DNA of 64,000 nt from AC-38 sp033856025 (GTDB lineage Bacteria; Actinomycetota; Thermoleophilia; Solirubrobacterales; Solirubrobacteraceae), in the NCBI GenBank assembly GCA_033856025.1, contig JAWVFQ010000033.1, positions 124,001-188,000 on the forward strand, read 5' to 3'. Below the pieces are notes generated by a model that saw only the letters and a program-made list of their open reading frames with translations, was not told the DNA's origin and made no database searches. This document shows positions 34,808 to 43,012 of this stretch, one piece after another. Both the position numbers and the translations under genes were made by a program. The first letter of the stretch is position 1. Every line of letters begins with the position of its first letter.

Positions 34808-35670
34808 CGCGCGCGATTCTGCCGCAGGCGCCGGAGGACCGCCGCCGCCAGGCCGGTCCGGTACGCGGCGTAGGGGAGCAGGGAGTGGCCGCGGTCGACC
34901 GAGCGCACGATCCGGGCCGAGGCGAGGGTGGACGCGAACGCGGCGGCCGTGCCCGCGGCGAAGGCGCGCGCCGTGCGCGGCGGCAGCCCGCGGCGCGCCA
35001 GCCGGTAGCCCTTCAGCGCGGTCGCGCCGGCGATGACCGGCAGCGCCACGTGGCGCGACAGCACGTTGGCGTCGTCGCGCCCGAAGCCCCGCAGCCGCGC
35101 CGCGACCAGGGTCGCGCCGTTGCGCGACACGCCCGGCCAGAGAGCGCAAGCCTGCGCGACGCCGAGCGCCAACCCGTCGAGGGCCCCGGCCTCGGCCCGA
35201 TCGCGCCCGCCCGCGAAACCGTCGCGGTCGAAAGGGCCCGCTCCGCTCCGGACCCCGCCGCGGAGCTCCACCCACGCCATCGCGGCGGAGCCGGCGAGGA
35301 GGCCGAGCGCGATCGCACCCGGCGACGAGGCTCGCTCCTCGATGTGTCGTTCCAACGCCAGCGCCGCGATCGCCGGCGGGACCAGCGAGGTGAGGATCAA
35401 CCCCGCCCGGCGCGCGTCGAGGTCGGTCACCGCCTCGGACACCTCGCCGCGCAGCGCCACCAGCAGGGCCGCCGCGGTCCCCGCATGCAGGGCCACCTCG
35501 AACGCCTTGCGCAGCTCGGCGTCCAACTCGGCGTAGGGCCAGCGCAGCAGCCAGGGGACGAGCGCGACATGGCCCGAGGAGGAGACGGGCAGCAGCTCGG
35601 CCGGTCCGTGGAGCAGGCCGAGCGCGGCGGCGTGGCGGAGCGGGAGCGCGTCCTCAGCCGGCCGCGGCAT
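34804..35670 (-). CDS. uppP: Undecaprenyl-diphosphatase (UppP/BacA)
   Basis: A 288-residue polytopic phosphatase that converts undecaprenyl diphosphate to the phosphate carrier for peptidoglycan and glycans. Motif 1 is GLLHGPAELLPVSSSGH (residues 18-34) and motif 2 is CALWPGVSRNGATLVAARLRG (about 178-198), matching the family's E-LPVSSSGH and PG-SRSG-T signatures with Asn in place of the second Ser. An acidic/Gly-rich insert (about 135-165) is longer than usual. It overlaps dedA by 17 bp and purM by 4 bp. Confidence 0.9.
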   Translation of the reverse strand: MPRPAEDALPLRHAAALGLLHGPAELLPVSSSGHVALVPWLLRWPYAELDAELRKAFEVALHAGTAAALLVALRGEVSEAVTDLDARRAGLILTSLVPPAIAALALERHIEERASSPGAIALGLLAGSAAMAWVELRGGVRSGAGPFDRDGFAGGRDRAEAGALDGLALGVAQACALWPGVSRNGATLVAARLRGFGRDDANVLSRHVALPVIAGATALKGYRLARRGLPPRTARAFAAGTAAAFASTLASARIVRSVDRGHSLLPYAAYRTGLAAAVLRRLRQNRAR

Positions 35671-36316
35671 CCGCCGCCCCCGCGTCGCCTCCGCCCGAGC
35701 GACGGCGGCGCACCACCAGGTAGGCGATGCCGACGACGATGGCGGCGGCGACCGCGTAGTCGACGTAGTGCAGCGAGTCCTTCCACGACGCCCAGTGCGC
35801 GCCGGCCTGCTGGCCGATGAACCCGAGCAGGAACACCCAGGGCACGCACCCGGCGAGCGTCAGCGCCGAGAACCGCCAGAACGGCATCCGCGCCACGCCC
35901 GCGGGCAGCGAGATGAAGGTGCGGATGATCGGCAGCATCCGGGAGAAGAAGACGGTCGCGTCCCCGTAGCGCTCGAACCACCGGTCCGCCCACTCCAGGT
36001 GCGACTTGCGGATGTGCAGCTTGGCGCCGTGGCGCTCCAGGACGTCGACGCGCCCGTAGTAGCCGACCGCGTAGGCGACCCACGAGCCGACCAGGTTGGC
36101 CAGCGACCCCACCACCGTGATGGCGAACAGCGAGTACTCGCCGTTGTGCACGTTGAACCCGGCGAACAGCATCGTGGCCTCCGACGGGATCGGGATGCAC
36201 GCGCTCTCCAGCAGCATGAGGAGGAAGATCCCGGGCAGCCCGAGGTCGCCGACCACGTTGGTGGCGAAGTTGACCAGGGGGTCCGTGATGGACGCGAGGA
36301 GGAAGGCGGAGCCCAT
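35654..36316 (-). CDS. DedA-family membrane protein, probable undecaprenyl-phosphate translocase
   Basis: About 220 residues with the DedA (SNARE-associated) pattern: PGIFLLMLLESACIPIPSEA with the conserved acidic residue in a membrane segment, GSLANLVGSWVAYAVGYYGR, and the charged FFSRMLPIIRTFISLPAG. DedA proteins were recently shown to flip C55-phosphate back to the cytosolic face. Start ATG 36316 is preferred over ATG 36355 because TAGCCT (36333-36328, minus) lies 11 nt upstream and homology begins here. It overlaps uppP by 17 bp. Confidence 0.9.
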   Translation of the reverse strand: MGSAFLLASITDPLVNFATNVVGDLGLPGIFLLMLLESACIPIPSEATMLFAGFNVHNGEYSLFAITVVGSLANLVGSWVAYAVGYYGRVDVLERHGAKLHIRKSHLEWADRWFERYGDATVFFSRMLPIIRTFISLPAGVARMPFWRFSALTLAGCVPWVFLLGFIGQQAGAHWASWKDSLHYVDYAVAAAIVVGIAYLVVRRRRSGGGDAGAADAAAG

Positions 36317-36327
36317 GCGAGCCGGGA

Positions 36328-36333
36328 AGGCTA
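36328..36333 (-). promoter_or_regulatory. Putative -10 (TAGCCT) of dedA-uppP-purM
   Basis: Minus-strand TAGCCT ends 11 nt before ATG 36316, predicting a 5' UTR of only a few bases and deciding the dedA start against the upstream ATG. Confidence 0.4.
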
Positions 36334-36446
36334 GCGGCCAGGGCGCGCACGCCATTCCCGCTACATGTCACACGGGACCCCGTTTCATCGGATACGGTCG
36401 ATTCCAGAGGACGGTTCGACAAGGCACCACGACTCGGGAGGTCGGA

Positions 36447-37622
36447 ATGGGAACGCTCAGGCAGGGAAGGCGCGTGATGCTGCTCGTCGCGGCGGGGGCC
36501 GCGCTGGTGGCCACGATGGGAATGGCGCCGGCGGCGCAGGCGCGGTCGTCGTGCAGCGGCGGGACGGCGCAGCTGTACCGCGACGGCTACGTCCGCGTCT
36601 ACCGGCAGGGCTCGCAGCAGACGTTCGCCTGCATCTTCACGACGGGCCGGCGCAGCCGGCTGTTCGACAACGCCCAGGGCTTCCGCCGCGCGGGCAAGTA
36701 CCTCGCCTACTACACGCAGCAGCCGCGCAACGTCGGCACCAACCCGCAGCAGTGCCTGCCCAACGACCAGGGCACCTCGACGCTGTGCATCACCCTGACG
36801 GAGAGCAAGAACCTCAACACCGGCGTCGTGGTGTGGGGCGCGTCGCTCGCGACGGAGGGCCAGGCGCCCCCCGCGGTGCGCAAGCTCGCGCTGCGCTCGT
36901 CCGACGGCAAGTACGGCGCGATCGTCGGCAGCGGCGCGGACACGAGGGTCATCCGCGCGCGCGGCCTCGGCGGGTTCGACCAGCTCGACAGCGGCGCGGG
37001 GATCACCCCCGGCTCGCTGAGCGCCACCACCAGCCAGCTCGTCTGGCGCAGCGGCGGCGCCCGGCGCAGCGCCCCCCTCGGCCCGCGTGACACCACGCCG
37101 CCGCCGCAGGCGCAGAGCTGCACGCAGCGCGGCACGACGCCGGAGTACATCGACGCCGAGATCCGCGTCTACTACGACAACAGCACGTTCGTGTCGTCGG
37201 TCTGCCGCTTCAGGACCGGCCGGCGCTTCGCGCTGCTGGAGGGCTCCTACGGCTACCAGCGGGCGGGCAACTATCTGCTCTACCAGTCGTCGTCGGACCG
37301 GTACTACTGCTACTCGGCCTCGCAGGTGAAGATCGAGAGCAAGGGCCTGCTGGACGGCATCGTCGTGGCCGAGGACACCGTGAGTGCCACGGCGTCGGCC
37401 AGCGACTGCCCGAAGATCCAGACCGTCCTGCGCGGCAGCGACGGGGCGTTCGGCTACATGGTCGACCCGCTGGGCGGCCAGCCGGTGCGGGTGGTCGCCG
37501 CGCGGCGGACCGGGAACGCGATCCTGGACCCGGGTCCGGGCGTGGCGTTCGGCTCGCTGGGGCTCTCCGGGTCCACGCTGTCGTGGACCCGCAACGGCGC
37601 CGCGCAGACCGCGACGCTGTAG
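36447..37622 (+). CDS. Secreted protein with two tandem homologous domains
   Basis: A 391-residue protein. A Sec signal peptide (basic GTLRQGRRV, hydrophobic MLLVAAGAALVATMGMA, cleavage after AQA near residue 32) is followed by two halves of about 180 residues. Each half starts with a Cys, then (I/V)RVY, a second Cys in (C)xFxTGRR, and (F/Y)(R/Q)RAG(K/N)YL-Y; compare CIFTTGRRSRLF with CRFRTGRRFALL. Predicted to be beta-rich and disulfide-bonded. No enzyme motif is visible and I do not recognise the family. GGGAGG lies 6 nt before ATG 36447. It sits at the edge of the polysaccharide locus. Confidence 0.8.
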   Translation: MGTLRQGRRVMLLVAAGAALVATMGMAPAAQARSSCSGGTAQLYRDGYVRVYRQGSQQTFACIFTTGRRSRLFDNAQGFRRAGKYLAYYTQQPRNVGTNPQQCLPNDQGTSTLCITLTESKNLNTGVVVWGASLATEGQAPPAVRKLALRSSDGKYGAIVGSGADTRVIRARGLGGFDQLDSGAGITPGSLSATTSQLVWRSGGARRSAPLGPRDTTPPPQAQSCTQRGTTPEYIDAEIRVYYDNSTFVSSVCRFRTGRRFALLEGSYGYQRAGNYLLYQSSSDRYYCYSASQVKIESKGLLDGIVVAEDTVSATASASDCPKIQTVLRGSDGAFGYMVDPLGGQPVRVVAARRTGNAILDPGPGVAFGSLGLSGSTLSWTRNGAAQTATL

Positions 37623-37650
37623 CGAGCCGTTGAGGAAGGGGGGCGGCCAC

Positions 37651-37656
37651 TAGGCT
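37651..37656 (+). promoter_or_regulatory. Putative -10 (TAGGCT) of the aminotransferase gene
   Basis: TAGGCT lies 9 nt before ATG 37666 without a Shine-Dalgarno, predicting leaderless transcription at the head of the polysaccharide locus. Confidence 0.5.
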
Positions 37657-37665
37657 CTCGCGCCG

Positions 37666-38751
37666 ATGGCCGTCCCCCTCTTCGACACCCGGACCCCGCT
37701 GGAGCCGCTGATGCCCGCGCTGCGCGAGCGCGCGGTCGCGGTGCTGGACGCGGGCAGCTACATCCTGGGGCCCGAGGTCAAAGCGTTCGAGGAGGAGCTG
37801 GCCGCCCACCTGAGCGTGCGCCACGCGATCGGCGTGGCCAACGGCACCGACGCGCTCACCATCGCCCTGCGCGCGATGGGGGTCGGCCCGGGCGACGACG
37901 TCGTCGTCCCCTCCTTCACCTTCTACGCCAGCGCCGAGGCGATCCCGCCCACCGGGGCGCGCCCGGTGTTCTGCGACGTGGACCCCGACACGTTCTGCGT
38001 GACGCCCGAGACGGTGCGGGCGGCGCTGACGCCCTCGACCAAGGCGGTGATCTCCGTCGACCTGTTCGGCAACGTGGCGCCGGTCCCGGAGATCGAGGCC
38101 CTGGGCGTGCCGGTGCTCAGCGACAGCGCGCAGGCCGCGGGATCGCAGCGCGAGGGGCGCGCGGCCGGCTCCTTCGGCACGGCGGCGACGTTCTCGTTCT
38201 TCCCCTCCAAGAACCTCGGCGGATTCGGCGACGGCGGGGCGATCGCCACCAACGACGACGGGGTGGCCGAGCGCGTGCGGATGCTGCGCTTCCACGGCTC
38301 CACGGACAAGGTCACCTACGAGCACGTGGGCTACAACTCGCGCCTGGACGAGCTCCAGGCCGCGCTGCTGCGGGTCCTGCTCCCGCACGTGCGCGAGTGG
38401 GCGGCGGGGCGCCGCGCCGCCGAGCGCCACTACGCCGACGCCGGCCTGGGCGAGCTCGTCGAGCTCCCCGTGCCGGTGGACGGCGCCGAGCCCGCCTGGC
38501 ACCTCTACGTCATCCGCCACGCGCGCTCCGACGAGCTGGCCGACGCGCTCAAGCGCGTGGGGATCGGGCAGAAGGCCTACTACCGCGTCCCCGTCCACAT
38601 GCAGCCGGCGATGCGCGAGTACGCGCAGGGCGCGCGCCTGCCCGCCACCGACGAGGTCGCGCGGACGCACCTGGCGATCCCCATGAGCCCGGTGCTCGAC
38701 CGCCTCGACGCGATCCAGGTCGTCTCGGCGATCCGCGAGGCGCGCGCGTAG
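37666..38751 (+). CDS. DegT/DnrJ/EryC1/StrS-family sugar aminotransferase
   Basis: A 361-residue PLP enzyme that aminates keto-sugars. The N-terminus LDAGSYILGPEVKAFEEELA, the cofactor-binding ANGTDALTIALRA and DSAQAAGS, the Schiff-base lysine K182 in SFFPSKNLGGFGDGGA, and the substrate segment GYNSRLDELQAALL are all present. Together with the dehydratase-like protein two genes downstream it could make an amino sugar for the polysaccharide. The product identity is not readable. Confidence 0.95.
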   Translation: MAVPLFDTRTPLEPLMPALRERAVAVLDAGSYILGPEVKAFEEELAAHLSVRHAIGVANGTDALTIALRAMGVGPGDDVVVPSFTFYASAEAIPPTGARPVFCDVDPDTFCVTPETVRAALTPSTKAVISVDLFGNVAPVPEIEALGVPVLSDSAQAAGSQREGRAAGSFGTAATFSFFPSKNLGGFGDGGAIATNDDGVAERVRMLRFHGSTDKVTYEHVGYNSRLDELQAALLRVLLPHVREWAAGRRAAERHYADAGLGELVELPVPVDGAEPAWHLYVIRHARSDELADALKRVGIGQKAYYRVPVHMQPAMREYAQGARLPATDEVARTHLAIPMSPVLDRLDAIQVVSAIREARA

Positions 38752-38760
38752 GCGGCCCCC

Positions 38761-39756
38761 GTGCGGGCCTGGATCGACCTCACCAACTCGCCCCACGTCC
38801 TGGCGCTGCGGCCGGTCATCGCGCTCCTGCGCGCGCGCGGGTGGGAGGTGGAGGTGACCGCGCGCGACTTCGCCCAGACGCTGGAGCTGTGCCGGCGCCA
38901 CGGCATCGAGCACACCGCGATCGGCCGCCACCGCGGCGGGCGGATCGGGGCCAAGGCGCTGGGCCTGGCCTCGCGCTCGGCGGCGCTCGTGCGCTGGGCG
39001 CGACGACGTCCGCGCTTCGACCTCGCGCTGGGCCACGGCTCCAACGACGTCATGGTGGCGGCGGCGCTGCTGCGCGTCCCGGCGGTGACCACGTTCGACT
39101 ACGAGTGGGCGACCGTCCAGCACAACGTCAACTGCCGCCTGGCCCGCGCCGTCGTGGTCCCGGACGCCATCCCACCTGAGCGCCTGGCGCGCTACGGCGC
39201 GGCGCGCAAGCTGCGCCGCTACCCCGGCCTCAAGGAGGAGTACTACCTCGCGGACTTCGAGCCGGACGCCGGGATCCTGAGCGAGCTGGGACTGGACGCG
39301 GACGCGCCGATCGTCGTGGTGCGCACCCCGCCGTCCGTGTCCCTCTACCACCGCTTCGAGAACCCGCTGTTCGCCCAGGTCCTCGAGCGCCTGCGCGCGT
39401 CCGACGCGCAGGCCGTCGTGCTCCCCCGGACGTCCGAGCAGCGTGCCGAGCTCTCGGGGGCCGGCGGACTGATCGTCCCCGAGCACGCGATCGACTCGCA
39501 GTCGCTCATGGCGTACGCCGACCTCGTCATCTCGGCGGGCGGCACGATGAATCGCGAGGCCGTGGCGCTGGGGACGCCGGTCTACACCACGTTCTCGGGT
39601 CGCGTCGGCGCCGTGGACGAGCGGCTGCTCGCCGAGGGGCGCCTGCGCCGCCTGGAGGATCCCGAGGAGCTGGAGCTGCGTAAGCGCGAGGGCGCCGTGC
39701 AAGACCGCGTGCGCCGCGATCCCGCGCTCTACACCGACCTGCTCACCGCGCTCTAG
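38761..39756 (+). CDS. DUF354 family protein (GT-B-like)
   Basis: A 331-residue protein starting RAWIDLTNSPHVLALRPVI, with GHGSNDVMVAAALLRVPAVT, KEEYYLADFEPD, VVRTPPSVSLYH and a C-terminal SAGGTMNREAVALGTPVYT. This is the DUF354 family, found in archaeal and bacterial polysaccharide loci, with a glycosyltransferase-B/MurG-like fold and no proven reaction. The SAGGTMNREA segment resembles a nucleotide-sugar binding loop. GTG 38761 is 9 bp after the aminotransferase stop. Confidence 0.88.
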   Translation: MRAWIDLTNSPHVLALRPVIALLRARGWEVEVTARDFAQTLELCRRHGIEHTAIGRHRGGRIGAKALGLASRSAALVRWARRRPRFDLALGHGSNDVMVAAALLRVPAVTTFDYEWATVQHNVNCRLARAVVVPDAIPPERLARYGAARKLRRYPGLKEEYYLADFEPDAGILSELGLDADAPIVVVRTPPSVSLYHRFENPLFAQVLERLRASDAQAVVLPRTSEQRAELSGAGGLIVPEHAIDSQSLMAYADLVISAGGTMNREAVALGTPVYTTFSGRVGAVDERLLAEGRLRRLEDPEELELRKREGAVQDRVRRDPALYTDLLTAL

Positions 39757-39759
39757 AAT
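39754..39759 (+). promoter_or_regulatory. Putative -10 (TAGAAT) overlapping the DUF354 stop codon
   Basis: The TAG stop of DUF354 is the first half of TAGAAT, 7 nt before ATG 39767. If used, it makes ATG 39767 and not ATG 39758 the start of the next gene. Confidence 0.4.
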
Positions 39760-39766
39760 GCCGCGG

Positions 39767-41686
39767 ATGCGCCGCCGGATCCGGGCCGCGGGCCTACCGG
39801 TGCACCGCCACTCCCTCCCGCAGCTGCTGGTCGACGGGCTGCTGGTGGCGCTGGCGTGGTGGCTCGCCTTCATCCTGCGCTTCGACCGCGGCATTCCGCC
39901 GCGCTACGACGACCTGCTCACGGCCACGGTGATCCCGGTCGTGATCGGCGCCGTGGCCATCTTCGCGCTGTCCGGGATGTACCAGAAGTGGTGGCGCTAC
40001 TTCGGGCGCGGCGACTACGAGGCCGTGCTGCGCGCCGTCTTCCTGGCCACGCTCTTCATCGCCGCCTACGTGGCGATCGTGCACCCGGTCAAGTTCACGA
40101 CGCGCACGGGCGGCGAGGTGGCGGTGTCCGCCCCGGCCGGCGTCATCGTCCTGTTCGGACTGCTCACCCTGGCCTTCACCGCGGGCGTGCGGCTGCTCAT
40201 CTCCGAGGTGTTCGAGCGCCCCGTGCGCGGGTTCAGTCCCAAGCGCGGCGCCCGCGACGTCCTCATCGTCGGCGCCGGGGACGGCGGGCGGCTGGTCCTG
40301 AGGGAGATCGTGCGGAACCCGGCCCTGGGATATCGGCCGGTGGGCTTCGCCGACGACGACCCGCGCAAGCGCGGGCTGCGGCTGGACCACGGCCTGCGCG
40401 TCCTGGGCGGCACCGACGAGCTGGCGCGCATCCTCGACGAGGCCGAGCCCGAGGAGGTCATCATCGCCATCCCCTCGGCGCCGGGCACGGTGCGCGCGCG
40501 CGTGGTCACGGCATGCCGGGAGCGCGGCATCCCCGTCCGCACCCTGCCCACCGTGTTCGAGCTGCTGGCCGGGGGCGCCGGCGTCATGCGCCAGGTGCGC
40601 GAGCTCAAGGTGGAGGACGTGCTGGGCCGCGAGCCGGTGCGCGTGGAGCTGGAGCGCGTCGGCGCCTACCTCAACGGCGAGGTCGTGATGGTCACCGGCG
40701 CGGGCGGGTCGATCGGCTCCGAGCTCTCGCGCCAGATCGCCCGCGTCGCCCCGCGCAAGCTGATCCTGCTCGACCACGCCGAGGACAACCTGTTCCAGAT
40801 CACGCGCGAGCTGGAGGAGGTCCGCCACTTCCGCGCCACCGAGGCCGTGCTGGCCGACTGCAAGGAGGAGGAGCGGATGCGCGAGGTGTTCGCCGAGCAC
40901 CGCCCCGCGATCGTCTTCCACGCCGCCGCCTACAAGCACGTGGGCCTGATGGAGGCCAACCCGGTTGAGGCCGTGCGCAACAACGCGCTGGCCACGCGGA
41001 TCGTCGCGCGCATCGCCGGGGAGTTCGGCGCGCAGCGCTTCGTCCTGGTCTCCACCGACAAGGCCGTGACGCCCAAGACCGTGATGGGGGCGTCCAAGGC
41101 GCTGGCCGAGTGGGCGGTGGAGGCGGCGGGCGCGCGCCATCCCGACACCCGCTACGCCACGGTGCGCTTCGGCAACGTCCTGGGCTCGTCGGGGTCGGTG
41201 GTGGAGATCTTCCGCGCGCAGATCGCGGCGGGCGGGCCGGTGACGGTGACCGACGAGCGCATGACCCGCTACTTCATGACCATCCCCGAGGCGGTCCAGC
41301 TGATCATCCGGGCCGGCTCGCTGGGCGAGGGCGGCGAGGTGTTCGTCCTGGAGATGGGCGAGCCCGTGGCGATCATGGACCTGGCCCGCGACATGATCCG
41401 GCTCTCGGGCCTGGAGCCCGATCGCGACATCGCGATCGAGGTGGTGGGCCGCCGGGCGGGGGAGAAGCTGCACGAGGACCTGTTCAACCCCTACGAGCGC
41501 CCGCAGGCCACCCCGGCGGAGAAGATCCTGTCCGCCGACAGCCCGCGACTGGACCCGCAGTGGGTCGAGGCGACGTTCGACCAGGTCAACGTCCTGGTGC
41601 TGGAGGGCGACGCGGCCGGGCTGGCCGCCAAGGTCGCCGAGCTGTCCACCGCACGCGAGGCCCCGGCCCTCCGGGTGTCCTCCTAG
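39767..41686 (+). CDS. Membrane nucleoside-diphosphate-sugar 4,6-dehydratase (PglF/CapD/FlaA1 family)
   Basis: About 639 residues. Four N-terminal membrane helices (first: LLVDGLLVALAWWLAFIL) are followed by a CoA-binding-like Rossmann domain (DVLIVGAGDGGRLVL) and then the catalytic extended SDR domain with MVTGAGGSIGSELSRQIA near residue 310, FHAAAYKHVGLMEANP, STDKAVTPKTVMGASKALAE and VRFGNVLGSSGSVVEIF. The Tyr of the SDR triad is replaced by Met (TVMGASK), as in PglF-type dehydratases. It makes a 4-keto-6-deoxy sugar for amination. ATG 39758 is the alternative start. Confidence 0.93.
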   Translation: MRRRIRAAGLPVHRHSLPQLLVDGLLVALAWWLAFILRFDRGIPPRYDDLLTATVIPVVIGAVAIFALSGMYQKWWRYFGRGDYEAVLRAVFLATLFIAAYVAIVHPVKFTTRTGGEVAVSAPAGVIVLFGLLTLAFTAGVRLLISEVFERPVRGFSPKRGARDVLIVGAGDGGRLVLREIVRNPALGYRPVGFADDDPRKRGLRLDHGLRVLGGTDELARILDEAEPEEVIIAIPSAPGTVRARVVTACRERGIPVRTLPTVFELLAGGAGVMRQVRELKVEDVLGREPVRVELERVGAYLNGEVVMVTGAGGSIGSELSRQIARVAPRKLILLDHAEDNLFQITRELEEVRHFRATEAVLADCKEEERMREVFAEHRPAIVFHAAAYKHVGLMEANPVEAVRNNALATRIVARIAGEFGAQRFVLVSTDKAVTPKTVMGASKALAEWAVEAAGARHPDTRYATVRFGNVLGSSGSVVEIFRAQIAAGGPVTVTDERMTRYFMTIPEAVQLIIRAGSLGEGGEVFVLEMGEPVAIMDLARDMIRLSGLEPDRDIAIEVVGRRAGEKLHEDLFNPYERPQATPAEKILSADSPRLDPQWVEATFDQVNVLVLEGDAAGLAAKVAELSTAREAPALRVSS

Positions 41687-41689
41687 ACT
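41684..41689 (+). promoter_or_regulatory. Putative -10 (TAGACT) overlapping the dehydratase stop codon
   Basis: Again the TAG stop codon opens a TANNNT hexamer; it lies 9 nt before ATG 41699, with no Shine-Dalgarno. Confidence 0.4.
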
Positions 41690-41698
41690 CCAGCGCTC

Positions 41699-43000
41699 AT
41701 GGTGGTCTTCGCCCTCTCGCTCTCGAGCGAGATCGAGAAGTACGGCGCCTATGCGGGGTTCGCGGCGATCCCGGGCCTGGCCGTAATGGCGCTGCTCTAC
41801 TTCGCGCAGGCGCGCGAGGTGCGCCGCCTGCGCGAGTGGGCGGGCCGCGCCCCCGAGCGCGCGCAGGAGGTGCAGGAGCGCGTGTCCACCCAGGCGGCAC
41901 AGCGTCCGGCGGCGGCGCCCGCCGCTCCCGCTCCGGCGCCCGAGCGGCGCGTCGTCGCCCAGCCCATGGCCGCCGGTACCCCCGCCGCCCGCGTGGCCCA
42001 GGGGTCCGCGGCGGCCAAGCCGGCCGCGTCGCCCGGAGCCACTCCGGCCGGCCAGCCCGGGGCCGCGCCCGCTTCGCCCGGCCAGGGCGCCACTCCGGGT
42101 ACGCCCGCGCCGGTTCCCGCCGGACAGGCCGGGGCCGCGCCCACCGCACCGGCCTCGTCGCCCGGACAGGCCGGGGCCGCCCCCGCCGTGCCCGCCTCGC
42201 CCGGCCAGGGCGCCACTCCGGGCACGCCCGCGCCCGGACAGGCCGGGTCCGCTCCGGCGACGTCGCCGCGGGCTCCGGGTTCCGCCCCGGCGAGCCCGAC
42301 TCCCGCGCCCGCCACCGCCCGCGCGGGGACGGTCGCCCCCGCGGCGCCGGACACCGGCGAGGACCGGACCGCCGCGCCCGCTCCCTCCACCGCGGCCGCC
42401 TCCGCCCGACCGCCAGTCGCCGAGCGCACCGAGGTGCGCCGGGCCGGCGCCGCGCCGGTCCGCCGGCAGCCCACCAGCCCGCCCCGGGCGCCGTCCGGCC
42501 GCCGGGCCGCCGGCGCCGAGGGCGGGCGCCGCCGTCCGCTGGCCATCGGCATCGCCGTCCTGGCCGGATTGCTGGTGGTGATCCTGCTGGCCACGCAGGT
42601 CTTCGGCGGCAGCGACAAGCCGGCGAGCAAGCCCAACACCGTGGGCGCTCCCGCCCCGGCCGCGCCGGCGAGCCCCACCGGCCGCCAGCCGACCGTCCAG
42701 CGCGGCGACGTGACCGTGGCCGTGCTCAACGGCACGACGGTCCCCGGCCTGGCCGCGCAGGTGGGCGACCAGGTCCAGGGCGCCGGCTTCGCCCGCGGCC
42801 AGGTGACCAACGCGGCCGACCAGCAGGTGTCCGAGACGACCGTCCAGTACGCCCCCCAGTTCAAGGCCGCCGCCAACGAGGTGGCCGGGATCCTCAAGAT
42901 CCCCCGCACGCGGGTGAAGCCGCTCGACGCCAACACCCAGGCCATCGCCGGCCCGGACGCCGAGGTGGTCGTGACCGTCGGCGCCGACCGCACCCAGTAG
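41699..43000 (+). CDS. Membrane protein with LytR C-terminal domain and long Ala/Pro/Gly linker
   Basis: A 433-residue protein. An N-terminal hydrophobic segment (YGAYAGFAAIPGLAVMALLYFA, about 15-36) and a short coiled region (AREVRRLREWAGRAPERAQE) are followed by a low-complexity linker of about 200 residues with repeats of SPGQGATPGTPAP and GQAGAAP. A second membrane helix (LAIGIAVLAGLLVVILLATQVF, about 280-301) then leads to a LytR_C domain (VTVAVLNGTTVPGLAAQVGD onwards). LytR_C accompanies LCP phosphotransferases that attach glycans to peptidoglycan, but no LCP domain is present here. It is probably a wall-associated accessory factor. Confidence 0.8.
   Translation: MVVFALSLSSEIEKYGAYAGFAAIPGLAVMALLYFAQAREVRRLREWAGRAPERAQEVQERVSTQAAQRPAAAPAAPAPAPERRVVAQPMAAGTPAARVAQGSAAAKPAASPGATPAGQPGAAPASPGQGATPGTPAPVPAGQAGAAPTAPASSPGQAGAAPAVPASPGQGATPGTPAPGQAGSAPATSPRAPGSAPASPTPAPATARAGTVAPAAPDTGEDRTAAPAPSTAAASARPPVAERTEVRRAGAAPVRRQPTSPPRAPSGRRAAGAEGGRRRPLAIGIAVLAGLLVVILLATQVFGGSDKPASKPNTVGAPAPAAPASPTGRQPTVQRGDVTVAVLNGTTVPGLAAQVGDQVQGAGFARGQVTNAADQQVSETTVQYAPQFKAAANEVAGILKIPRTRVKPLDANTQAIAGPDAEVVVTVGADRTQ
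42072..42237 (+). repeat. Near-identical 40-bp direct repeats in the linker of the LytR_C gene
   Basis: The roughly 40-bp unit starting near 42072 recurs near 42195 almost unchanged, encoding SPGQGATPGTPAP twice, with shorter GGACAGGCCGGGGCCGC copies between. These are intragenic low-complexity repeats prone to length change by slippage or recombination, not a CRISPR array. Confidence 0.75.
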
Positions 43001-43012
43001 CGCGGGGGCGCC

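Noticed and set aside
36361..36400. ATGTCACACGGGACCCCGTTTCAT-like symmetric sequence before the secreted protein gene as a parS or operator
   Set aside because: Symmetry is limited to short GTCACA/GTTTCA fragments and does not meet the parS consensus.
42072..42237. Regular repeats that could suggest a CRISPR array
   Set aside because: They are in-frame Pro/Gly/Ala codon repeats inside the LytR_C gene, with unequal spacing and no spacer diversity or cas genes.
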